This document shows, one piece after another, positions 16,236 to 26,154 of a DNA stretch of 64,000 nucleotides. The position numbers and the translations under genes are program-made. Position 1 is the first letter of the stretch. The number at the start of each line of letters is the position of its first letter. This DNA is from Saprospirales bacterium (GTDB lineage Bacteria > Bacteroidota > Bacteroidia > Chitinophagales > Saprospiraceae), in the NCBI GenBank assembly GCA_016703765.1, contig JADJBL010000008.1, positions 1 through 64,000 of the forward strand, in the 5' to 3' direction. Below the pieces are notes generated by a model, which saw only the letters and a program-made list of their open reading frames with translations, was not told the origin of the DNA and ran no database searches.

Positions 16236-19038
16236 AATGCGCTTCGAGCCAGGTTTTTCCAACCCCCATTTCCACCAGGATGGGCACTTTGAGGTTGGGG
16301 ATGGCGTATTTCATTTTCTCCTCGATAAGGGGCTTGAGTTTTTCGATCTCGTCTTTATGGGCGTCGAACACGAGTTCGTCATGCACCTGGAGGATCATTT
16401 TGGTCCGGTACTTGCCTTCGACCAGGAGTTGGTGAATGCCGATCATGGCCATTTTGATCAGGTCGGCGGCGGTGCCCTGGATGGGGGTGTTGATGGCGTT
16501 GCGCTCGGAGTGGGCGCGAATGACGGCGTTGCGGCTGTCGATGTCGCGAAGGTGACGGCGGCGGCCCATGAGGGTGGTCACGTAGCCGTTCTTGCGGGCT
16601 TCTTCCACGGTTTGAGACATATAAGCCCTGAGCCCTTTGTATTGCTTGAAATAGTTGTCGATCAGGTCCTTGGCCTCCGCGCGGCCGATTTCCAACTGCC
16701 GGGAAAGATTTTGAGCGCCGGCCCCGTAGATGATACTGAAATTGACGGTTTTGGCCCGGTAGCGCTGCTCCTTGGTCACTTCGTCAAACGGCACGCCGAA
16801 TACCCCGGCCGCAGTAGCCCGGTGGATATCGTGTCCCGAGCGGAAGGCTTCGAGCATGGCCTCGTCTCCGCTGATCTCGGCGATCAATCGAAGTTCGATC
16901 TGGGAATAGTCGGCGGCGAGCAGGAGGTAATCGGAGTCCTGCGGAATGAACGCTTCCCGCACCTTGGCCCCTTCGGGGGTTCGGACGGGGATATTTTGCA
17001 GGTTGGGGTTGTTGGAACTCAGCCGGCCCGTGGCCGCAAGCGCCTGGTTGAAGGAGCTGTGGATGCGGCCGGTGCGCGGATTGACCATCTTGGGCAGGGC
17101 ATCGACATAGGTCGATTTTAGTTTGGTCAAACCCCGGTGGTTGAGGATCAGCTCGATCGCCTCGTGCTCATGGCTCAGCTCGCTGAGTTTGTCCTCATCG
17201 GTGGAATACTGGCCGGTCTTTGTTTTTTTCCAGCGGTAGGGCACTTTGAGGCGGTCGAAGAGCACTTCGCCCACTTGTTTGGGAGATGCGATATTGAAAC
17301 GAAGTCCGGCGGCGCGGTAGATCTCCTGTTCCAGGTTGGCAATGCCTTTTTCCAGTTCTACCGAATAATCGTTCAGGTAGCCGGCGTCGATATTGACCCC
17401 GTGGTACTCCATATCCACCAGCACGCCGATCAGGGGTTCCTCCATGGTGCGGTAGAGCTCTTCGAGGTTTTCCTTTTCGAGCCTCGGAGCGAGGTAGTTC
17501 TTCAATTGGAGGGTGATGTCCGCGTCTTCGGCGGCGTATTCGACCACGTCCTGGATCGGCGCTTCGCGCATGGTGATCTGCTTCCCGCCGGCCTTTTTCC
17601 CAATGAGCGCTTCGATGGGGATGGGCTGGTATTTGAGGTAGGTTTCGGCAAGATAGTCCATGCCATGGCGGAGTTCGGGTTCGAGCAGGTAGTGGGCTAC
17701 CATGGTGTCGAAAATAGGCCCTTTGATGGCGAATCCGTACCACTTGAGCACAATGGCGTCGTATTTGATGTTCTGCCCTATTTTTTCGATGGCGGGGTTT
17801 TCAAAAACAGCCCTGAACTCCTCGAGGATCTTCCGGGCTTCGTCTTGATTTTCCGGAATGGGCACATACCAGGCTTCCTGTGGTTTTATCGAAAAAGAAA
17901 GGCCGACCAGTTCGGCCTGGTTGGGATCGATGCCGGTTGTTTCGGAATCCATGCAAAAAGCCTTTTGCGCTGCCAGCAGGCGGATCAGGCTTTCCCTTTT
18001 TTCGGGGGTATCGGCCAGATGGTAGGTATGGGGCACATCGGCGATGGTCTTTTCGGCCATGGAGTGGGCCGGGGGTGGCGCGTGGCGTTGAACGGGAGAC
18101 GGCTCTTCCGGGAAAAGAGATCCCTGCGTACCGGAACTGCTTGGGCCGGGCACGGGGCTGTCTTCTTCCCCGAGAATCTGCCGGGCCAGGGTGCGAAATT
18201 CCAGTTCCTTGAATATCTCCGCCAGCATGGGAGCATCGTAGGGTTCAATAATATAGGTGTCGGGATCGAAGCGGATGGGCACTTCGACGTCGATCGTGGC
18301 GAGTCTTTTGGAGAGGAGCGCCTGTTCGGCATAGGTTTCGACGCTTTCTTTCACTTTGCCCTTCAACTCAGCGGCGTGGGCGATCAGGTTTTCCACCGTG
18401 TCGTAATCTTCGAGCAGTTTGGCCGCCGTTTTCGGGCCGATACCCGGAATTCCCGGAATATTGTCGACCGCGTCGCCTTGCAGGCCAAGAATATCGATGA
18501 CCTGATCGGGGCGGCGGATGCCCCAGTTTTCGATCACTTCCTTCACCCCCCAGATGTCGATGCCGTTGCCCTGCCTGGAGGGCTTATACATCTTGCACAG
18601 TTCGCTGACCAACTGTCCATAATCTTTGTCGGGGGTGACCATATACACCTCGTAGCCTTCTTTCTCGGCCTGCTTGGCCAGGGTGCCGATCACGTCGTCT
18701 GCCTCGTACCCATCCACGGAGACGACCGGGATCTTGAAGCCTTTGAGGATGGATTGGATATAGGGCAGGGCGAAGCTGATGTCTTCGGGCTGCGAATCGC
18801 GGTTGGCCTTATACTCCGGATAGATTTCGTGCCGAAAGGTAGGAGTAGGGAGGTCGAAAGAAACCGCGAGGTGGGTAGGTTTTTCGTTGCGAATCAGGTC
18901 CCAGAGGGTTCGCACGAAGCCTGCGACCGCTGAAGTATTCATGCCCTTGGAATTGATCAGAGGGCGTCCTATAAAGGAAAAATGGGCGCGATAAACCAGG
19001 GCGTGGCCGTCGAGGAGGAAAAGTCTTTTGTCGCTCAT
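16234..19038 (-). CDS. polA: DNA polymerase I
   Basis: A 934-aa protein with all three Pol I domains: 5'-3' exonuclease (residues 1-290; LLDGHALVYRAHF, DGYEADDVIGTLA), 3'-5' exonuclease (about 330-520; CMDSETTGIDP keeps the metal-binding D and E, so proofreading is likely active) and polymerase (about 540-934; motif A ADYSQIELRLIAEISGD, motif B RAKTVNFSIIYG, motif C QVHDELVFD). A proline/serine-rich linker lies near residue 300. Okazaki fragment processing and repair are the known roles. The lpxD-like gene follows 30 nt downstream. Confidence 0.97.
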   Translation of the reverse strand: MSDKRLFLLDGHALVYRAHFSFIGRPLINSKGMNTSAVAGFVRTLWDLIRNEKPTHLAVSFDLPTPTFRHEIYPEYKANRDSQPEDISFALPYIQSILKGFKIPVVSVDGYEADDVIGTLAKQAEKEGYEVYMVTPDKDYGQLVSELCKMYKPSRQGNGIDIWGVKEVIENWGIRRPDQVIDILGLQGDAVDNIPGIPGIGPKTAAKLLEDYDTVENLIAHAAELKGKVKESVETYAEQALLSKRLATIDVEVPIRFDPDTYIIEPYDAPMLAEIFKELEFRTLARQILGEEDSPVPGPSSSGTQGSLFPEEPSPVQRHAPPPAHSMAEKTIADVPHTYHLADTPEKRESLIRLLAAQKAFCMDSETTGIDPNQAELVGLSFSIKPQEAWYVPIPENQDEARKILEEFRAVFENPAIEKIGQNIKYDAIVLKWYGFAIKGPIFDTMVAHYLLEPELRHGMDYLAETYLKYQPIPIEALIGKKAGGKQITMREAPIQDVVEYAAEDADITLQLKNYLAPRLEKENLEELYRTMEEPLIGVLVDMEYHGVNIDAGYLNDYSVELEKGIANLEQEIYRAAGLRFNIASPKQVGEVLFDRLKVPYRWKKTKTGQYSTDEDKLSELSHEHEAIELILNHRGLTKLKSTYVDALPKMVNPRTGRIHSSFNQALAATGRLSSNNPNLQNIPVRTPEGAKVREAFIPQDSDYLLLAADYSQIELRLIAEISGDEAMLEAFRSGHDIHRATAAGVFGVPFDEVTKEQRYRAKTVNFSIIYGAGAQNLSRQLEIGRAEAKDLIDNYFKQYKGLRAYMSQTVEEARKNGYVTTLMGRRRHLRDIDSRNAVIRAHSERNAINTPIQGTAADLIKMAMIGIHQLLVEGKYRTKMILQVHDELVFDAHKDEIEKLKPLIEEKMKYAIPNLKVPILVEMGVGKTWLEAH

Positions 19039-19075
19039 TTCCGGGGTTCGTTTCCCGGCAAGATAAGGATAAATG

Positions 19076-19145
19076 GGTGAAGGGTGAGGAGTGAAGAGTG
19101 AAGAGTGAATTTTTCCCCTTCACTCTTCACCCCTCACTCTTCACT
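19076..19145. repeat. Heptad-repeat hairpin
   Basis: Left units GGTGAAG, GGTGAGG, AGTGAAG, AGTGAAG, AGTGAAT; right units CTTCACT, CTTCACC, CCTCACT, CTTCACT. Same 7-nt architecture as the AGTTTTT-type hairpins but a different sequence. It lies between the DUF3078 gene and polA. Confidence 0.8.
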
Positions 19146-20133
19146 AGAAAATAAGGTTATACTTCACAAACAGCCCCTGCATAAAGCTCACCGCGGGAAT
19201 CAGCTCGGAGCGTTGTTCGCCGGGGGGCAGGTTTACGTCGGGGGCAGCTTCTCCGATGATGCCGTCGTCGTCGAGGTCGGTTTGCACATTGACGTCGTCG
19301 TCGTAGAAGAGCTGGGTCACCAGGTTGATCGACAGGTTTTTGACGATGGTCAGACCGAATTCGTTGGTCCAGAAGACATCGATATTCTCGGGTTTCTGCA
19401 GGTAGTTGGAATAGAGGTTGAGCGCGCTGGTCCAGGACATCCGTTCCTTCAGAAAAATATTGTTGTAGCGCACGATGAGGTTGGAACCCATTTGCAGAAA
19501 ATCATTTTCGCCGAGCTCGTTGCCGTGCACGTTCAGGGAGGCGATGGAATCATTTCCCACATAAATCCATTTCAGCGAAACAGGGGAGTAGAGGAAGGAA
19601 AGGTGGTCGTTGACCTTGTATTCCAAACCCGGGGAAATGGTGACCTGCAAGGGAGATAAAAACTGGGAGATCGCGTTTTCATTTTCGTCTTCCGGCTTGA
19701 GCAGGTTGCCTTTATAGGTGGGCAGCAGGAGCGTAATGGCGTCCGCTTCGACGGCGCCGAAAAATTTGCCCTCCCCGAGGCGGAAACTGGGCCTGGAGGT
19801 CAATCGGAGGATATCGAGGCTTTTTTCAAAAGGGCTATTCCTGCCGCCGATGCGCTGGGCCGCCAATTGGATTGAACCGCTGTTATCCCAGGTAAATTTT
19901 TCGTTTTTGAAATTGGCAAAGAGGTTGATCAAGCCGCCGAAACCAATCCGGTTGGAGCCGGCGCCTACGCGGGGATTAATGAGTGCGAGCTGGGCAAAAT
20001 CAAAGCCGACGCCCCCTCCTGTGGTCCAGTTTTTTGGTATGGCGGCGGAATCCACGGCTTCCTGAGCGGACAATGGGAGGCTCCAAAACGCCCATCCCAA
20101 AGAGAGAGAAAGGAGTAAAAGTCTTGTTTTCAT
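19144..20133 (-). CDS. DUF3078 domain-containing protein
   Basis: A 329-aa exported protein with signal peptide KTRLLLLSLSLGWAFWSLPLSAQ. The mature part starts with the family's WTTGGGVGFDFAQLALINPRVGAGSNRIGFGG and continues with alternating amphipathic strands typical of an outer-membrane or periplasmic beta-rich protein, ending in FVKYNLIF with a terminal aromatic as in beta-barrels. DUF3078 is found in Bacteroidota and has no assigned function. The start was placed at the ATG of the signal peptide; a much longer frame upstream is a shadow of the channel gene. Confidence 0.85.
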   Translation of the reverse strand: MKTRLLLLSLSLGWAFWSLPLSAQEAVDSAAIPKNWTTGGGVGFDFAQLALINPRVGAGSNRIGFGGLINLFANFKNEKFTWDNSGSIQLAAQRIGGRNSPFEKSLDILRLTSRPSFRLGEGKFFGAVEADAITLLLPTYKGNLLKPEDENENAISQFLSPLQVTISPGLEYKVNDHLSFLYSPVSLKWIYVGNDSIASLNVHGNELGENDFLQMGSNLIVRYNNIFLKERMSWTSALNLYSNYLQKPENIDVFWTNEFGLTIVKNLSINLVTQLFYDDDVNVQTDLDDDGIIGEAAPDVNLPPGEQRSELIPAVSFMQGLFVKYNLIF

Positions 20134-20165
20134 TCTAAATAATAGTTTGATGTGAAACAAACAGC

Positions 20166-21074
20166 CTAATGGGCCTCTTCTTCCTGCGGCTCCTCTTCCA
20201 GAGCCGGTGCAAAGCCAATGATCACGACATTTTCGGAGGTCAGTTTGCTCAGGGGGAGGATAATCAACTTTTTGTCTTCTCCTTCCAGAGTAAGGGAGGA
20301 ATTGTCCATGGCGACGACCTCTCCTTGCACCTCTCCGATCCGGATGGTATCGCCCAGTTTCACCTTGTCTTTGCTGTAAAAGGAGGCGATAAAATTGGCC
20401 ATCATTTCCCGGGAGGCTAGTCCGTAACCCAATGCAAAGGCCAGTACGCCACCTGCGATGAGGATGGTGAGGTTGGCGCGCAGGAATTCGGTGTCGATAC
20501 CCGCCTGGCCCAGCGCGCTCATGGCCACGGAGATCAGGATGAAGTAAAATATAAAATTGGCGATGAGGCCCGCCGAAGGGATTCCGATGGATTTGGTGGC
20601 CGAAAGGACGATGCCCTTGGCGAAATCGGCAAATAGCAGACCGACAAAAAGCAAGAGGAAGGCCGTGAGCAGATTGGGTACATAGGCGATGATGTCGGCC
20701 ATCAGGTTGGATACGGCTTCGATCCCAAGGACGTCCGTTGCTGCCAGTGCAATGACAAGCATCAGGACATAGTAGATGACCTTGGCGAGCAGGACGCTTG
20801 GGACGATCCGGATTCTGGCCTTCTCGACGAGTTCGATCCGGTTGAGGCGTTCGGCCAGGGCATCGACCCCGGAACGGCTCAGCAGCTTTTTGATTAGCCG
20901 GCTGAGGCTTTTGGCGATCAGCCAACCAATCAGGAGGATGAGCAGCGCTCCTGTCAAACTCGGCAGCACGGCGAGGAATTGGCGGAGCAGGTCGTAAAAA
21001 ATATCGCCTATAGGGCTCATTTCAAGGCTCTGTAAGAATAGCGGTTGCATAGCGTCGGAATTTAGGAACTTCAA
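20166..21074 (-). CDS. MscS-type mechanosensitive channel family protein
   Basis: A 302-aa membrane protein with about five TM helices (for example SLTGALLILLIGWLIAKSLS, NFIFYFILISVAMSAL) in repeated TM_helix (PF05552-like) arrangement, followed by an MscS beta domain (SKDKVKLGDTIRIGEVQGEVVAMDNSSLTLEG; about 235-285). The pore-like segment LTILIAGGVLAFALGYGLAS is present. The large alpha/beta C-terminal domain of MscS is missing, and the tail is acidic (EEEPQEEEAH). It may release osmolytes on osmotic downshock (family knowledge). Internal Met codons at 21050 and 21020 are alternative starts. Confidence 0.82.
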   Translation of the reverse strand: MKFLNSDAMQPLFLQSLEMSPIGDIFYDLLRQFLAVLPSLTGALLILLIGWLIAKSLSRLIKKLLSRSGVDALAERLNRIELVEKARIRIVPSVLLAKVIYYVLMLVIALAATDVLGIEAVSNLMADIIAYVPNLLTAFLLLFVGLLFADFAKGIVLSATKSIGIPSAGLIANFIFYFILISVAMSALGQAGIDTEFLRANLTILIAGGVLAFALGYGLASREMMANFIASFYSKDKVKLGDTIRIGEVQGEVVAMDNSSLTLEGEDKKLIILPLSKLTSENVVIIGFAPALEEEPQEEEAH

Positions 21075-21091
21075 AAAGGCTTTAATGGGCC

Positions 21092-21331
21092 TTACTTAGC
21101 GGCGGCGTCTTTTCCCGGCGCCGGTTTCTTGGACGGCGGGTCGGCTGCGGCGGCGCCTCCAAGGGAAGCTAAAACGACGTCTAATGCTCGTGGGAGGTAG
21201 AGTTCGACGGTTTTACCAAGAAACTGGAAAAAACCCATGTTGCCCTGCACGTTGTTTTTGATCTGGGGGGGTAAGGGCGGAGCCCCTTTCATTTCGTCAT
21301 CCATGAGACGCTGAAAATTGTTAGTGCGCAT
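21092..21331 (-). CDS. 79-aa protein of unknown function
   Basis: A short protein MRTNNFQRLMDDEM... with a proline motif APPLPPQIKNNV, one amphipathic region (FFQFLGKTVELYLPRALDVVLASLGG) and a basic Pro/Ala/Lys-rich tail. It lies 78 nt after the ECF sigma factor gene and 17 nt before the channel gene on the same strand, so all are probably co-transcribed. I do not recognise the family. It is not a classical anti-sigma factor because it lacks a clear TM helix and zinc motif. Confidence 0.6.
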   Translation of the reverse strand: MRTNNFQRLMDDEMKGAPPLPPQIKNNVQGNMGFFQFLGKTVELYLPRALDVVLASLGGAAAADPPSKKPAPGKDAAAK

Positions 21332-21409
21332 AATCCCGTGTTAAGGCGCATAGGCTTGATGCGCCTTTGTTTTAGTTTGAGCAATGCTAAGCGCTCTGCC
21401 TTCCTCCGA

Positions 21410-21994
21410 TCAAGCTTCGGAAGAGGGGTAGAGCGACTGATATGTGGTCTGGACCTTATACTTGGCCCGTTTCAATTTCATTTTGATGGCGCTTTCCGTC
21501 TTGTCGAGCACCTCGGCGATCTCCTTGATCTGCATATCGTCGTGGTACTTCATCAGCAGGATCGCTTTGTCGCCCACGGGGATATTGTCCATGACATCCT
21601 TGAGGCGGCTGACCTCCATAGCCAATAATTCCTCATCCGGTACCTCATCGGCTACGTCGGGGGTTTTCTCCATGTCATCGGTAAATAGGGCTTGCTGTTT
21701 CTGCTTTCGCCGAATGAGGTCGATGCAGAAATTGTACGTAATGGAGTAGACCCAGGTGGAGAATTGCGACCGCTCGCTGAATTTGGACAGATTGAGGTAG
21801 ATCTTTACAAAAACCTCCTGGGTTGCGTCTTGCGCCAATGCCACGTCTTTCAATAAGGAAATGCAGCGACTGTAAACCTTTGAAGAATACTTGTCGTACA
21901 GCACATTGAAATAGGCCGGATCCTGAGTGGACAGAAACCGCTGCACCAGCTCAAAGTCAGTCAATTTCGTTCTTCCTTTGGTACTCAAGAGCAA
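21410..21994 (-). CDS. ECF-type RNA polymerase sigma factor
   Basis: A 194-aa sigma-70 family factor. Region 2 shows DYKYSSKVYSRC-like helix followed by DATQEVFVKIYLNLSKFSERSQFSTWVYSITYNFCIDLIRRKQ (2.2-2.4), and region 4 shows IPVGDKAILLMKYHDDMQIKEIAEVLDKTESAIKMKLKRAKYK with the HTH. The 40-residue acidic linker is longer than in most ECF factors. Downstream are a 79-aa unknown protein and an MscS-like channel, which suggests an envelope-related regulon (inference). No anti-sigma gene is seen next to it. Confidence 0.92.
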   Translation of the reverse strand: MLLSTKGRTKLTDFELVQRFLSTQDPAYFNVLYDKYSSKVYSRCISLLKDVALAQDATQEVFVKIYLNLSKFSERSQFSTWVYSITYNFCIDLIRRKQKQQALFTDDMEKTPDVADEVPDEELLAMEVSRLKDVMDNIPVGDKAILLMKYHDDMQIKEIAEVLDKTESAIKMKLKRAKYKVQTTYQSLYPSSEA

Positions 21995-22280
21995 TCCATC
22001 TGTTTGGGCGTAAATAATTAGCCGGAACTAAACAGACCTTCTTGCCCGGTCCTTAGACGGTAAAGGAACAAAAAGGGTACACGTTTTTGCCGACATTGGG
22101 CTAAAGTAGTACTAAAAACGCATATCGTTTTCGAAAACAGTTTAACTATTTTTTTATTCTACCCCAATTCCACCACTCCCTCTCATTACCCTACCGGACA
22201 ATTATTAGGGGGTAGGGCCTGTAAGCATATATGGATTCTATTCCCTTATCTTTAGGAACCTTATACGGGAAAGATATACC

Positions 22281-23688
22281 ATGAACAATCGGCAGGCAGA
22301 TCAATCCACAAAAATTTCAGCGCTTGTTTCGGCATACGAGGCCGAAGTGGAAGCAGGCGAGTTGAAGTTCCGAAAGGAGGAAGACCTCCTGGATTTGCTC
22401 GATTATTATCTGGAAGAACAGCTTCCCGATCAGGCCCTCGAAATCGTAGAACTCGGCATAACCTACTTCCCCTACTCCTCCGAATTCCAGATCCGCAAGA
22501 TCCGCTTATTCCTCGGGTTGGGGAGGGAAGACCTGGCCATGATTGCCCTGGATGAATGCGAGGTGTTTTTCTCCGGAGACCTTGAATTTCAGCTTCTGAG
22601 GGCAGAGGCCTTTTCCCGGATGGGACTTTTTGAGAACGCACACGATATAATTGACCAATTGAAGGAAACTGCATCGGCCGAGGACCTGGGCGAGTTGTAC
22701 CTGGCCGAAGCCGTCGTGTTTGAATCCGAAAGGCTGTTCGAGCAGATGTTCTATTCCCTTCGCTCGGCTCTTCTGGAAGACCCCGCCAATCAGGAGGCCT
22801 TGCACAAAATGTGGGTCTGTGTGGAGTTGGGCAAAAAATATTCGGAGAGCATTTCTTTCCACGAAAATTTCCTGAACGAGAATCCCTACTCCAAGGGCGC
22901 CTGGTATAATCTGGGGCAATCTTACGAGTATTTCGGCCAATACGAAGAGGCGATCGAGGCCTTCGAATTTGCCACCGCCATCGACCCCTCCTTCGAATTC
23001 GCCTACCGCAACTGCGCCGAGCTCTATTTTCAGCTCAAGCAATACGACAAAGCCCTGGAAAACTACCTCGACGTGCTCAGGCAGTTTGAACCGGACCAGG
23101 ACCTCTTGCTCAATATCGGACAATGCTATATGGAGTTGGGAGATCTGGGAATGGCAAGGTCCTTTTTCCAAAAAGCGCTTCGGCTCGATTCGCATAACGA
23201 CGAGGTCTATTTCTACCTGGGGGAGTGTTTCTTCCGGGACGAGCTATTCCTCAAAGCCTCCAAATACTACCTCAAAGCCATTGAAATTGAAGACCGCAGG
23301 GAGGAGTATTACAGAGCCCTTGCGGAGTGCTACCAGTTCCTGGGCAAGCCGGAAAAAGCTCGTTGGTATTTCCAGGAAGCCGTGGAAATCGCCCCTGAAT
23401 CGGCCCAATACTGGATCCGGTATGCCCGCTTCCTGATGGAATCCGACAAGCTGGCGGAGGCCTTGGAGGTCCTGATAGAGGCAGAAGAACACGCCGGCGG
23501 CGCCGACCTTTTTGTATTGCCGCATCGCCTGCCTGCTCTCTATGGGGCAGCGCGCCGAGGCCCTTTACTGGCTCAACGAGGCGCTGGACGAAGACTATGA
23601 CAGCCACCAATACCTGTTCGAATGGAGGCCCGATCTGCTCGTGGATCCGGAGATCAGGGCTATAATAACTGCTTTTCAACCGTTTTAA
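22281..23688 (+). CDS. TPR-repeat protein, frameshifted near the C-terminus
   Basis: A protein of about 468 aa made almost wholly of tetratricopeptide repeats (for example GAWYNLGQSYEYFGQYEEAIEAFEFATAIDPS, and LLLNIGQCYMELGDLGMARSFFQKA). There is no signal peptide, so it is cytoplasmic, probably a scaffold. The frame breaks at the T5 run 23509-23513. Dropping one T restores YCRIACLLSMGQRAEALYWLNEALDEDY and a stop at 23686-23688. It is divergent from the sigma factor gene. The 286-nt gap between them holds a near-match TATCTTTA at 22247-22254, 27 nt before the ATG, and otherwise nothing I can name. Confidence 0.82.
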
Positions 23689-23711
23689 CCCACAACAAAT
23701 TATAATTCCTT

Positions 23712-23789
23712 ACCACAGCTGATTGGCGCGGATTTAATGATTTCACAGATTATTATCTTTGTAAATCATAAATCCGCTCAATCTGTGGT
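23712..23789. repeat. Imperfect long inverted repeat enclosing promoter and start of the LysE gene
   Basis: ACCACAG ... GCGGATTTAATGATTT on the left pairs with AAATCATAAATCCGC ... GTGGT on the right. A TATCTTTG -7 element (23754-23761) lies in the loop and the right end covers the GTG start codons. Confidence 0.65.
23754..23761 (+). promoter_or_regulatory. -7 element TATCTTTG of the LysE gene
   Basis: Exact TAnnTTTG match 23 nt upstream of the first GTG at 23785. It lies inside the ATG-initiated version of the frame (23737), so that ATG would not be transcribed from this promoter. Confidence 0.5.
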
Positions 23790-24414
23790 GCATTTCTTCA
23801 ACGGCGTGGGTTTGGGCCTGGCCCTCAGTATCCTGGTGGGCCCTCTTCTATTCGCTTTGGTTCAAACCAGTCTGGAACAGGGCGCGCGATCCGGCCTGGC
23901 CGTAGGGGTCGGCATCTGGATCAGCGATCTCCTCTTCGTCGCCGGGAGTTACCTCGGACTTTCCTATCTCGTGAAGATCACCCACGCCGAGGGCTTTGAA
24001 GAAATTCTCGGAACGGCAGGCGGCATCTTTCTGGCTGCGATGGGCCTGGCTATCCTCCTCAAGAAAACGCCGGAAATGGGGCCAAAGCTCTTGTCCGAAA
24101 ACCGCGTTGGCTACTTCGGGGGCTTATGGCTCAAGGGTTTTTTGATCAATACGATAAATCCATTCACCGTTTTTTTCTGGACCAGCGTAAGCACCGGCTT
24201 GCTCGAACCGGCCGAAAAATCCGAACCCGTATGGCTGTTTTACGCAGGGGTGATGCTGATCATCGTGGCTACCGATGCGATCAAGGTCTTGGCGGCGAGT
24301 AAAATGAGCCCCTATTTGAACCCCCGCAAACTCCGGCTCATGAGAAGAATCTCCGGAATGGCGCTTTTTGCCTTCGGGCTGGGGCTCCTGGTCCGGGTCT
24401 GGCTCCCGGCTTAG
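23785..24414 (+). CDS. LysE family amino-acid exporter
   Basis: About 209 aa, five to six TM helices. [42 protein letters not shown] is the typical LysE/RhtB N-terminus and [15 protein letters not shown] the conserved NP motif. It probably exports an amino acid or small zwitterion. An ATG-initiated frame begins at 23737, but the family N-terminus and the internal promoter favour GTG at 23785 or 23788. The stop codon overlaps that of the convergent glycosyltransferase gene by 4 nt. Confidence 0.82.
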   Translation: MVHFFNGVGLGLALSILVGPLLFALVQTSLEQGARSGLAVGVGIWISDLLFVAGSYLGLSYLVKITHAEGFEEILGTAGGIFLAAMGLAILLKKTPEMGPKLLSENRVGYFGGLWLKGFLINTINPFTVFFWTSVSTGLLEPAEKSEPVWLFYAGVMLIIVATDAIKVLAASKMSPYLNPRKLRLMRRISGMALFAFGLGLLVRVWLPA

Positions 24415-25133
24415 CGCCTATCGAACAGGTTGTATTTTAAAATGCAATAGATCGCCCGAAATCCGTCCTTCCAGCCTATCTTTTTGCCCTGCTCGTAGGT
24501 TCTCCCGTGGTAGGAAATCCCCACCTCATAGATCCGTATTCCCTTGATCCTGGAGATTCGGGCGGTCACCTCCGGCTCGAACCCAAATCGCTTTTCGCGA
24601 AGCGTTAGGCCCTTGATGATCGGGGTTCGGAAAAGCTTATAGCAGGTTTCCATGTCGGTCAGGTTGAGGTTGGTCAGCGCATTGGAAAGGGCGGTCAGGA
24701 ATTTGTTGCCGATGGAATGCCAGAAAAACAGGATCCGGTGCGGATTCCCTCCCATAAAACGGGAGCCGTACACTACATCGGCGTAGCCTTCCAGCATGGG
24801 TTGGAGCAAGATGTTGTATTCCCGGGGATCGTACTCCAGGTCGGCGTCCTGGATGATCAGGTAATCCCCTTGCGCCTCCCGGATGCCGGTATGGAGCGCG
24901 GCGCCTTTTCCCCGGTTGGCTTCGTGGCGGAAATAGCGGATGCCCGCCCAGGGATGTTCCTGGATATATTTTTGGGCGACCTCTCCTGTGCCGTCCACAG
25001 AACAATCGTCGACGAGGATGAGCTCTTTCCCGATCCCTTCCGGAAGGTTTACGGCCAAAACCCGGTCGAGGAGGTCTGAGATCGTCGATTCTTCGTTGTA
25101 CACGGGAATGATGATAGACAAAGTTGCCGCCAT
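24411..25133 (-). CDS. Family 2 glycosyltransferase (DPM1-like, soluble)
   Basis: A 240-aa GT-A enzyme. [20 protein letters not shown] at the N-terminus, [10 protein letters not shown] (nucleotide site) near 43 and [13 protein letters not shown] (DxD metal site) near 100 are intact. Unlike the enzyme at 4843-5796 it has no C-terminal TM helices. [15 protein letters not shown] and [12 protein letters not shown] match the dolichol-phosphate-mannose synthase-like group. The start at 25133 directly precedes the conserved strand; an extension to 25229 has no family similarity and would overlap the divergent hydrolase. Confidence 0.87.
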   Translation of the reverse strand: MAATLSIIIPVYNEESTISDLLDRVLAVNLPEGIGKELILVDDCSVDGTGEVAQKYIQEHPWAGIRYFRHEANRGKGAALHTGIREAQGDYLIIQDADLEYDPREYNILLQPMLEGYADVVYGSRFMGGNPHRILFFWHSIGNKFLTALSNALTNLNLTDMETCYKLFRTPIIKGLTLREKRFGFEPEVTARISRIKGIRIYEVGISYHGRTYEQGKKIGWKDGFRAIYCILKYNLFDRR

Positions 25134-25227
25134 AAGCACAAAGAAATTAAATTTATCCGGATATCCACTCGTGACAAAGAGAGGCAAACCCCGGAATAAT
25201 GCTATTTTAAGGGCTTTTTCAGGCGAC

Positions 25228-26154
25228 ATGCAAACAGAAAGGATCGTTGGACGCTACTCGGGACAGGAAAAAGGTCCCTTGTTCATTTGCCTGGCGGGGG
25301 TTCACGGGAACGAGCCTGCCGGGGTCCTCGCCATCGAGCGTTTTTTTCGGGAATTGGCCACTTTCCCGGATATCCCCTTCCGGGGTACGGTACTCGGGCT
25401 AAAGGGCAACCTGGCCGCTTTGAAAGCCGGAACGAGGTTCGTCGGGCGCGACCTCAACCGGATGATCACCCCGGATATCGTCGGCCGCATAAGCGAAATA
25501 CCCAAAGATTCCCTCCGCGAGGAATACCTCCAGCTCCGCGAATTGCTGGATCAGGTGCATGAGGAACTGGAGAGATCCCGCCCGCAGGAATTGATCTTGC
25601 TCGATATCCATACCACTTCGGCAGACGGGGGGATATTCTCCATTCCGGCTGAAAATATCGAAAGCCAAAAGCTGGCGCTTCATTTTCACGTGCCGATCGT
25701 CAGGGGAATGTCCAGGGAGTTGGAGGGGACCTCGCTATCCTACTTCGCTCCGGAATTTGCAGGATTTCCTTGCCGGGCCGTAGCTTTCGAGGCCGGTCAA
25801 AACGACGATCCCAAATCGGAATTGCGCTCGGTAGCCGTGATCATAAACGGGTTGAAAGCAGCAGGCTGCATTTCCGATGCGGATTTCCCCAACGAATGGG
25901 AACACCTGTTGCTGGAATACGCATCCAGGCTCCCTGCGATTTCCGAGTTGATTTGCGTTCATCCCGTGAATCCCGGAGATGGCTTCGCGATGAAGCCGGG
26001 ATACCGGAATTTTCAGCCGGTGCGGAAAGGGGAACATCTGGCCGATGATAAAAAGGGACCTATCCTCGCGCCGGTTGAGGGGATGATCCTCATGCCGCTT
26101 TACCAGAGCCAGGGGAGCAATGGCTTTTTCCTGGTCCGGGAGTTCACTGCGTAA
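25228..26154 (+). CDS. Succinylglutamate desuccinylase/aspartoacylase family zinc hydrolase
   Basis: A 308-aa protein of the AstE/AspA group. [21 protein letters not shown] carries the His and Glu zinc ligands (HGNE), VGRDLNRM is the conserved substrate-binding segment, and [13 protein letters not shown] carries the third ligand His. AVAFEAGQ includes the likely catalytic Glu. The C-terminal beta domain ([25 protein letters not shown]) is also typical. It hydrolyses an amide in an N-acyl amino acid or peptide-like substrate, unknown here. It is divergent from the glycosyltransferase. Its 3' end overlaps the convergent unknown gene by 11 nt. Confidence 0.87.
   Translation: MQTERIVGRYSGQEKGPLFICLAGVHGNEPAGVLAIERFFRELATFPDIPFRGTVLGLKGNLAALKAGTRFVGRDLNRMITPDIVGRISEIPKDSLREEYLQLRELLDQVHEELERSRPQELILLDIHTTSADGGIFSIPAENIESQKLALHFHVPIVRGMSRELEGTSLSYFAPEFAGFPCRAVAFEAGQNDDPKSELRSVAVIINGLKAAGCISDADFPNEWEHLLLEYASRLPAISELICVHPVNPGDGFAMKPGYRNFQPVRKGEHLADDKKGPILAPVEGMILMPLYQSQGSNGFFLVREFTA

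Noticed and set aside
24940..25227. Upstream extension of the AstE/AspA-like gene
   Set aside because: The added residues are the reverse shadow of the divergent glycosyltransferase; the family N-terminus begins at the ATG at 25228.
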